A stretch of 64,000 bases of DNA from Ascochyta rabiei. Lineage: Eukaryota; Ascomycota; Dothideomycetes; Pleosporales; Didymellaceae. This document shows, in pieces, positions 57,624 to 64,000 of the stretch. Positions within the stretch are counted from its first letter, which is position 1; every line of letters begins with the position of its first letter. The DNA lies in the NCBI RefSeq assembly GCF_004011695.2, contig NC_082410.1, positions 1,550,001-1,614,000 of the forward strand, written 5' to 3'. Below the pieces are notes generated by a model. The model did not search any database, was not told where the DNA came from, and saw nothing but the letters and a program-made list of their open reading frames with translations. Position numbers and translations under genes: made by a program.

Positions 57624-57791
57624 TGTTAGATTAGATGGTAATAGTAATAAGTTAATAATAATGTATTAATATTATTTTCTTATTCTATGTAAGGGTGATT
57701 TTTGTCTTATCTAGGTTCTGGTAGGGGCCTCTGCACAGTTTCTTAGCAGGTATATCACCTAACCCATTTCTCTAATACCTTTCATTTAACA
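57624..57791 (-). repeat. Copia 5' LTR
   Basis: 168 bp, same limits as its partner. Followed on the + strand by ACTAG at 57792-57796. Confidence 0.93.
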
Positions 57792-57796
57792 ACTAG

Positions 57797-59950
57797 CTTA
57801 AGCTAGAGCTAATACGTAACTGTAGACTCTGTAGTGTTACTCTTATAATACTCCTACGTCTACTATAGCTTATACCTACGCTAGTTATTATACTTATTAG
57901 CAATAGCTATAGCACTAGTTAGTTTAGAGTTAATAACAGCGTTAATAGCGTTGTTAATAGAGCTACCTACTGCTAGCTTTAGGTGCTATAGAGGTAGCTC
58001 CTTAGGCTTATACGTAGCCTAAATCTGCAGAAAGCTAGTATAGCATCTAGCTAGTAGCTTAGTTTTATCTACCTACGCTTTCTTACAGTATAATTTGTAG
58101 TATAGGTAGAGTAGTATAGCAGTGTAGTAGTATAGTAACTTAGTAAGCTTACTGTAGTATTTGTTTAGCTTATTCTAGCTAGCGTGTATATTAATTAGTA
58201 GGTAGTCTTTAGGTACGTTGTATACTTTATAGTTAACTAATTTAAACACTATAGTAATATTCTTGTAGGTGTTAAGTAGATAATTAAACACTAGGATAAC
58301 CTTATAGCTAGCGCTAAACTTACTATAGATACCTCTACCTTTAAGCTGCTTAGTAGTAAGCTTTAATAGCTAAAGGACTTATAAATAGTTAGTAAGTACC
58401 TCCTAATTAGCTGTAGTTAAGCTATTAGAGCGTATCTATAATGGCACGCTAACAGCACACACCTTACCTTAGCTTGTTTGTAGGTTATCCTTAGCAGCTT
58501 AGTAGCAGATATAGTACCTAATATAGAGGTAGAGAGGCTCTTAGAGGTAGATAGCGCGCTTAATAGTAGCTTTGTAGCTATTCTAGTAAGTAATAACTAG
58601 CTTAATAGGCAGCATAACCTTACGCTGCAGCTTAACTAGCAGGCTCTAATTAGCGCAGTGTTAATAATTGTCTAGTAAATTGTACTATTGTAGTGTTTTA
58701 ATATAGTTAATAACTGCAAAAAGTACGCTAATAGGTCCCTTACAGTGCTAAGACTCTATAAACGCTGCCTTATTAGCTGCAGCAGCTAGTAAGCTATTAT
58801 AACTCTCTTTATCGCGCCTAAATATTACCTGTTAGCTAATAAGATTTATAATATAGCAGCTGTAGTATAGTTATATATTACTTACATTTTAGTTATAGAT
58901 TTCTGCTAACCTAGCTATAGTAAGGTTATTAGGGGCAGCGTTATTAAGAATAAAATACCTTAGTTAGCTGCTGCGTACGCTAAATTGCTGTAGGATTAAG
59001 GTAATAACTTTGCCTATCTTCTTACTAGTGTAGTAACCTGTAAGCTGCGGCAGAGCTAGTTGCAGGTCTCTTACTTTGCTAGTAGCGTTAGTAAAGTAAG
59101 TAATAATACCTAGAAAGGTATAATAGCTACCTTTAGCTAACTAACTATTAAAACTTATATAGATCTTGCTAACAGTGTTAGATAAGGCCTAAGTAACCTA
59201 CAGCTGCATAAACGTATAGACCTTTATTACAAACCTTAATACGCTGTTATAGGACGCCTACAGCACCTGCGCTACCTCTAGGTTTGCAAACTCTATTATT
59301 TGCCTAAATAACAGCGTCTTAAACTTATAGAGTAGGTAGTTGTTGCTTATAAGCTACAATATAGCAGCTATATAGAAGCCCTATATATTAAAGTTACCTA
59401 TAGTGTTAGCTATTACACACAGTAGCTACTAGCTGTTAGTAAGCATTTAGCGTAATAATTGCTACCTGTTAGCTATAACTAGAGCTGCTAGCTTACTGTT
59501 AGTAGTTATCTAATAAGCTGTAAGTAAGTAGTTAGTAGTAGAAGTAGTTGCGTTAGTAATGTTGTACTTACTGCTGCCTTACGCGCGCTGTTAATAACAA
59601 ATATAGTAGATAAAGAAGACTTAATAAGGTAGTAATTTAGTAACTATATAATACCTATAGCTATAGACCTAGCTTTTCTTCTATAATAACTGCGCTAACA
59701 GCTTTATTAACCTAGGTAATTACTACTAATTAAGACCTGTTAAGTTATCTGTAAGCCCTTTAAACAGCATGTTAACACTATTACTAGGCTTACTAGAAGC
59801 CTCTGTAGCAGCTGCAGAATCCTCCTCTGGTGCTAACGCGTTAGCTAGCTAATTATTACAGACTTAAGTCTCCTACAGCGCCTTAGTTACTGCTAAGGAA
59901 GCTATTAACAGCAGGTTAATAGGTAGAGAAGCTAGTGGCAATAGCAATAA
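57797..59950 (-). pseudogene. hAT transposase, N-terminal and catalytic part
   Basis: The - strand reads as a hAT (Restless/Ac-like) transposase through RIP-type stops. Near 59500-59700 is a BED-finger-like region; about 59100-59170 holds KIYISFNSQLAKGSYYTFLGIITYF; at about 59020 RDLQLALPQLTGYYTSKKIG; at about 58930 RYFILNNAAPNNLTIARL (conserved D mutated to N). LTTKQLKGRGIYSKFSASYK lies near 58320-58370. The frame runs into the copia insertion at 57791 and resumes at 43427. Ends approximate. Confidence 0.8.
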
Positions 59951-60462
59951 TAGGGACTTAATTAGTAACAATAGCTGCTGTAATAGCTGTAATAGGCGCT
60001 AGGTAGGTAGCAGCGTAAGCTGCCTTTAGCTCTCTAACAGCTGCTAGGTAGGCTTATAGCAACGTTTAGCTAGCAATTTAGCTGCCTTAGCTGCCTTAAC
60101 ACTATATTTAGAAGGTATAGTAATAAGATAATATATATAAAATAAGCCTCTAGATAAGATAGGGTAGTAGTTAATATGTTAAAAGTAGTACGTACACGTA
60201 CGTTAATAGCTAGAGGTAACTAACTATTATAGGCAAGTAAGCTAATTAGTAGCTTAATAATAAAAAAGTACGTAATAATTAATTAATAGCTGCCTCTACA
60301 ACCTTACTTTTTCTATGCCTTAGCTAAGTAAGTAAGTAATTAAGTTAACTTAAGCAATCTTACAGTCTATTGCAGCTTAAATTGCTTGCAAAAACAGACG
60401 TACGGGATTGATTTGGTTGACTTGGCTATTTCTAATCAAGTTAATCAAGTTTACTAAGCCAG

Positions 60463-60490
60463 CTTGCTTGTTGACAACTTTGCTTATCAT
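60463..60490 (-). repeat. hAT right TIR and target duplication
   Basis: CTTGCTTGTTGACAACTTTG, the inverted copy of the left TIR with one mismatch, then CTTATCAT. Subterminal AATCAAGTTAATCAAG motifs precede it. Confidence 0.92.
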
Positions 60491-60717
60491 CAATTCATCA
60501 AAATTCCTCGACTGAAACTCCTCCTGGATAGGCACCAAATGCTGACTGCGAGCCTAAACGGGTGTTTATGCTGTACATTTGTTTTTCACTTGGGCCCTAT
60601 GCTGTCAAACACCTACCGCCGCGTGGATTTTGCGCTTCTGGAGAGCATATGTTTGCTGTAGTCCGATGGGTTTTACTGAAACAGAACGACCCGAGTTCTG
60701 AAAATCTACATTATGCT
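60491..60717. other. Short spacer between hAT element and broken gene
   Basis: 227 bp of normal composition. Open frames here are chance. Confidence 0.45.
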
Positions 60718-61397
60718 TCACTGGTTCTTTGCCCGGCTACCGACCCACGCAATCATGACGCCGCTCGCTGTCACCATGTACGAACTAACGCCAAAAGCGC
60801 CTTGAATATCCATCTTTAGAACCGACCAAAGCACCCCAAACAGGAAACTTGCTAACACAAAGATTACAAACACAACTCCGATTATCATGTCACAGTCCAA
60901 ACCCTCTCGATAGTATATACCCCAGCCTTCTGCTGGCTCTGCAATACCTTCTTCAAGCTGACCACAGATTCGTCGCGGTAGTATGTTGAGGATGGACGTT
61001 CCTTGCTCGTTGATGCAATCTGGAGACTTGAGCATGTGCAGCAAGTGCTTAGGATCGACAGGAGGTTAGGCTGCAACAATTGGTTTGCAGCGATATTCTG
61101 CAGTTGGCGAGGGCTCTCTTTTCGATTCTGGTGGGAAGGGAAGAACCGCAGGATAGGTTGTGCTCTCGAACCTCTACCATGTTGCCGATGCGTAGGTGAA
61201 TCTTCAAAGATGTCAGGATCACAGTTGGAGATTTACTCGGTTGTCCAGACACTTACTTTCAAGAAGTAGATTCCTTGCACGCTTCTCAACGAAAGAAAGG
61301 CGCGAAACCGACTACGATTCTGCTTGAGTTGCTGCCCCATAAAAAGAAAGAGCGAACGATCGTTCTTAATCTCGTCAACACTCTCTTGAAGCAAAGC
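60718..61397 (-). pseudogene. Broken C-terminal part of the Spt20-fusion gene
   Basis: Directly after the TAG at 61398 the same frame continues with family-like sequence (ALLQESVDEIKNDRSLFLFM, RSVQGIYFLK), then a proper intron (61202-61256, GTAAGT donor). A frame change follows near 61146 between VREHNLSC and VLPFPPESKREPSP, then TAA at 61066-61068 in place of a family residue, then PVDPKHLLHMLKSPDCINEQ and EPAEGWGIYYREG. Two membrane segments (IIGVVFVIFVLASFLFGVLW and FGVSSYMVTASGVMIAW) close the protein at 60718. Three lesions within about 330 bp, near the transposon border, indicate decay rather than splicing. Confidence 0.75.
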
Positions 61398-63931
61398 CTA
61401 ACTCTCTTGCGTCTGGTGTACACAGGCCAAAATATGAAGCGTTTCCCCCGTGGAAGTTGTGGCATTCGTTGCTGTCGATGTCGTGGGTGCTGAGTCTTTA
61501 GCAGGTGCGTTGTGCTGCGGTAGTGACGGTGATCTTATCCAACCAGAAGAGAAGCTATTGGCAGCCTTTCGTGCCCATTCTGGATAATTAAAGTTCCAGT
61601 TCTGGTTGCTAGAACTGTCGGTGTAGGAAGTGACTGTGACTTTGGCACCAGTAGATTGATGCACTCGCTCAATGACCTGATCGATACCACCTTCCCGATA
61701 CTCCATCACGTCGCCATAGAAAGAGTCGCCACATTTCTGTTCGAATCAATCAGTGCTTGTTTTTTTGGTCATAGTTCCCGGAGGGTGATCTGTAGCACTT
61801 ACGCACTGCCACCTGAGTCGGACCCACCCAGGATTAAGAGGCGGTTCTAAACAACCCGCTGCTATGAGGAGAGCAGCAAGTCTCCCTCGAGGCTTCCTTA
61901 ATAACATCCAATGAGGTCCCGTATGCGAGGTTTCTTCCTGGATCTGTTTTGGCAGTTGGTCTTGTGTATTTGTCGACAGTACTTGGTCGTCCATGAATTC
62001 TTTTGATGCTGCAGCAGGGTGCGTTTCAGGTGCTCTAGGTAAAGCGAAGGCCTCCAATCGTTTTCGAAAAATCATAAATGCATTCCCTCCAGTAAGAAAG
62101 CCTCGGAAGGCAGACAGGTCTTCGATGAGGTCTTCGTCAATCAAGTCTTTCTGTATATCATCATCTACGTTTTCATCCTCGTCAGAGCTATCATCTTTTG
62201 TCTGGCGCCACGATTTGGGATCAGGAACTGAGTACCCGGGAGATTTGACTTCGTACCTCTCGATGATGCATTGGGAAACATAGGAAGCTTTCATCGAGAC
62301 CAAACGCGCCGCCAGTACCTCAAGCTCTTTATTAGCCTCAACCCGTAAGGCCTGGGCAAAAGCTTTTAGCATGCGCCGAATGTTTCTTTGCAACCGTTCA
62401 GATCCAATATCGACACGCTGAATAGCTGATTTGTAGAGCGATGCCAAGAGTGCATCCTCAAGAAAGATCTGTAACAACTCCTTGGTGGCAGTCTCTATCT
62501 GTACAGCATTGTACCCACTTGCAGTCGAGAAGGCGGATGCTGTGGACGCCAGAGATGCTACTGAGAAGATCGAATCGACTTGGGAGTCGAAAGAGCCACG
62601 ATCAGATTCACCGTCTGAGTCAGCGACACCCAACTGTTGAGACGTAGTCCGTTCAGATACTTGTTCGTATCGAGGTTCAGTAAATGTTAGCTCTCGGTAC
62701 GTTAAAACATCCTGATCCGTTCTGTCCGAACGCAAATTTGAGATCGACCAGGGTGTTTCTAAAGAGTATGTGAGAGGCTCCGTTTCCTGTCGGTTAAACT
62801 CATTGTGCGCTGTCGTAGGTGCGTACTCTTGTGGCAGACTGGAAAAAGGAGCTACCTGGAGGTCGTCTGAATGTGGCAGAAGTTGAGGGTAGTAGTCCGG
62901 CTCGACTACACCCCTTCTTCTGGGAGCACCAGAGCCATATCTCCTGAAGTCTGACTCGCTCAGACGGCGTGGGCGGGGAATTTGCGTTGTGGTCTGTGGC
63001 TCTTCCACTTCAGTTGTTTCGAGTGTCGAACCAAATGATGTGCGTGCGAAGCTGCCTTGGCGCGAGGTCGCGCTCGAATGTGGCGTCGAGGAAGTCGGCG
63101 CGGTGTAGCCAGAGGAATCTAGTGTCTTGTACTGAGACTTCTTGGTAGCAATTCCTCTATCCGAGCCGAGTCCTGTAAAAGGGTCCGACTTGTTCAGCGC
63201 GCTCGAGGACGCATCTGTAACATGATTGGGCGTGGGAGCGTCAGGTGGGCCGTCGGGATGTTCAAGTTTCCTATATGGGTTCCAACTATCTTTGTCGTAC
63301 GTCGAATCATGACCTATAATAGCTGAAGAATGGAATCGCTCAATATCCAACGATGGCTGGAAAATTGCTACTTTCCTTGTGTCAAACATGCCAGCAGCGC
63401 TTTGATCCGCAGAGTTCTTGTCAGGGGGGAACAACACAACAGTTGTAATTTTGGGTAATCTGAGTGATAGCAAGACGGGTGTACTATCCGGTTTATCCAC
63501 ACGCATGTTCTCTGCTTCCTTCAGGCTACTAGCTTCTTCAGCCGGCGCTGCAGCTCTGTTGACTCTGGGTGTGACGCCATCAAAGTTGTTGCGGTAGTTA
63601 TGGACTTCAACAATCAGACAACGATCATAGAAAGGCGTTCCATTGGCGTAGAGATCTTCCAGCATGCGTTGAGGAACCGTTCTGTCGCGTAGAGCAACAA
63701 GGATTTCGCTTTGAGGAGAGGCATAGGTCAGCCTCTCCTGCGAGTCGTTAAGGCAGAAGTAAGTTAGGTAGAGGAAGATGCGCATTGAAGGTATCTTGCC
63801 GCGGTGTCTGTCAAGAAAACCTCTCTGCTCGTTTACTATATATTGTGTCAGGTACAGCCTCACGCATAGCGGTTAGGCGTTGCATATATATCGTGGAGCT
63901 TAGCCGCTAGCCTTGCAATCTCGTCTTCCAT
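61398..63931 (-). CDS. Spt20-like domain fused to a fungal Cys-rich membrane-protein family, prematurely stopped
   Basis: Model: complement of 61398-61739-side exon (61398-61736), 61803-63807 and 63864-63931, 803 residues up to TAG at 61398. The first intron (GTGAGG...TTGACAG) joins MEDEIARLAAKLHDIYATPN to HRGKIPSMRIFLYLTYFCLN. Residues about 25-90 match the Spt20 domain of the SAGA complex (TYASPQSEILVALRDRTVPQ, LYANGTPFYDRCLIVEVHNYR). A long Ser/Thr/Pro-rich linker follows to about residue 430. Then comes the helical block of a fungal family of unknown function (SGYNAVQIETATKELLQIFL, IGSERLQRNIRRMLKAFAQAL), then RLRWQC/KCGDSFYGDVMEY across the third exon join. That family normally continues into a membrane-spanning C-terminus, which here lies beyond the stop. 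The fusion could also be two genes joined by my model. Confidence 0.65.
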
Positions 63932-64000
63932 GTTGTCGGTCTGAGTAACAGTGTGCACAGTACCTCGGTAACTGAATGGCAACAGAGTACGATGGAAGAT

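Larger units (their letters stand above)
43428..57791 (-). mobile_element. Ty1/copia retrotransposon, - strand, with two nested insertions
   Basis: Two 168-bp LTRs with TG...CA ends (43428-43595; 57624-57791) and perfect 5-bp target duplications ACTAG (43423-43427 and 57792-57796). The total is 14,364 bp; removing the pogo-type element and the chromovirus with their duplications leaves about 5,274 bp, a normal copia length. Coding order on the - strand puts integrase to the right of reverse transcriptase, as in copia. A purine tract on the - strand (AAGGGGGTG) lies just inside the 3' LTR at 43595-43604. Confidence 0.93.
42982..60482 (-). mobile_element. hAT transposon, host of nested copia, gypsy and pogo insertions
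   Basis: Terminal inverted repeats of 20 bp (19 identical) begin CAAAGTTGTCAACAA at each end (42982-43001; 60463-60482). Perfect 8-bp target duplications CTTATCAT flank them (42974-42981 and 60483-60490), the hAT signature. The total is 17,501 bp, reducing to about 3,132 bp without the copia insertion. A transposase relic lies on the - strand and is split by the copia element: the catalytic part at 57797-59950 and the hATC dimerisation part at 43200-43427. Confidence 0.93.

Noticed and set aside
60464..60661. 65-codon + frame at the hAT border
   Set aside because: It starts within the TIR and crosses the target duplication; chance frame.

Overview
The window is nuclear DNA of a filamentous ascomycete (Pezizomycotina, most likely a dothideomycete). 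Genes have short introns of about 50-60 bp with GTRAGT-type donors. HET, DUF3431, DUF6594, ubiquitin-like ULD and TPR-CHAT proteins are typical of such fungi. Gene-rich DNA of balanced composition alternates sharply with AT-rich transposon blocks full of TAG and TAA codons, the mark of repeat-induced point mutation (RIP, C to T mainly at CpA).

Layout. 1-9945: decayed repeats. A + strand Ty3/gypsy integrase-chromodomain fragment (1-1549) is followed by a - strand Ty3/gypsy element (about 3600-8644, 5' LTR 8411-8644) that carries a complete Fot1/pogo-type element (6136-7977). 10183-25491: an accessory gene island with a ULD protein, a HET gene, a HET pseudogene, a membrane-anchored pepsin-like protein without catalytic aspartates, a DUF3431 protein, a DUF6594 protein and a caspase-domain protein. 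25907-28035: a second Fot1/pogo-type element. 28497-32475: a TPR-CHAT protease-like gene, head to head with the caspase gene across that transposon. 34315-42728: mostly ordinary genes, namely a small membrane protein, a methyltransferase, a 37-residue zinc-ribbon peptide, a RING-like protein, an FSH1-type hydrolase and the proteasome lid subunit RPN5. 42982-60482: one 17.5-kb nested repeat. 60718-63931: a Spt20-domain fusion gene with a broken 3' end.

The nested repeat resolves cleanly. A hAT transposon (8-bp target duplication CTTATCAT) received a Ty1/copia retrotransposon in its transposase (duplication ACTAG). The copia element in turn received a third Fot1/pogo-type element (TA) and a Ty3/gypsy chromovirus (CTGTA). 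It lies about 250 bp upstream of the RPN5 start codon.

HET, ULD, caspase, DUF6594 and TPR-CHAT proteins are families tied in fungi to self/non-self recognition and regulated cell death. Their clustering between RIP-mutated repeats, with one decaying HET paralogue, suggests a fast-turnover immunity-like island. The best candidate for an undescribed module is the divergent caspase / TPR-CHAT pair, two clan-CD-type protease domains that apparently shared one promoter region of about 0.87 kb before a transposon split it. Function is inferred from families only.
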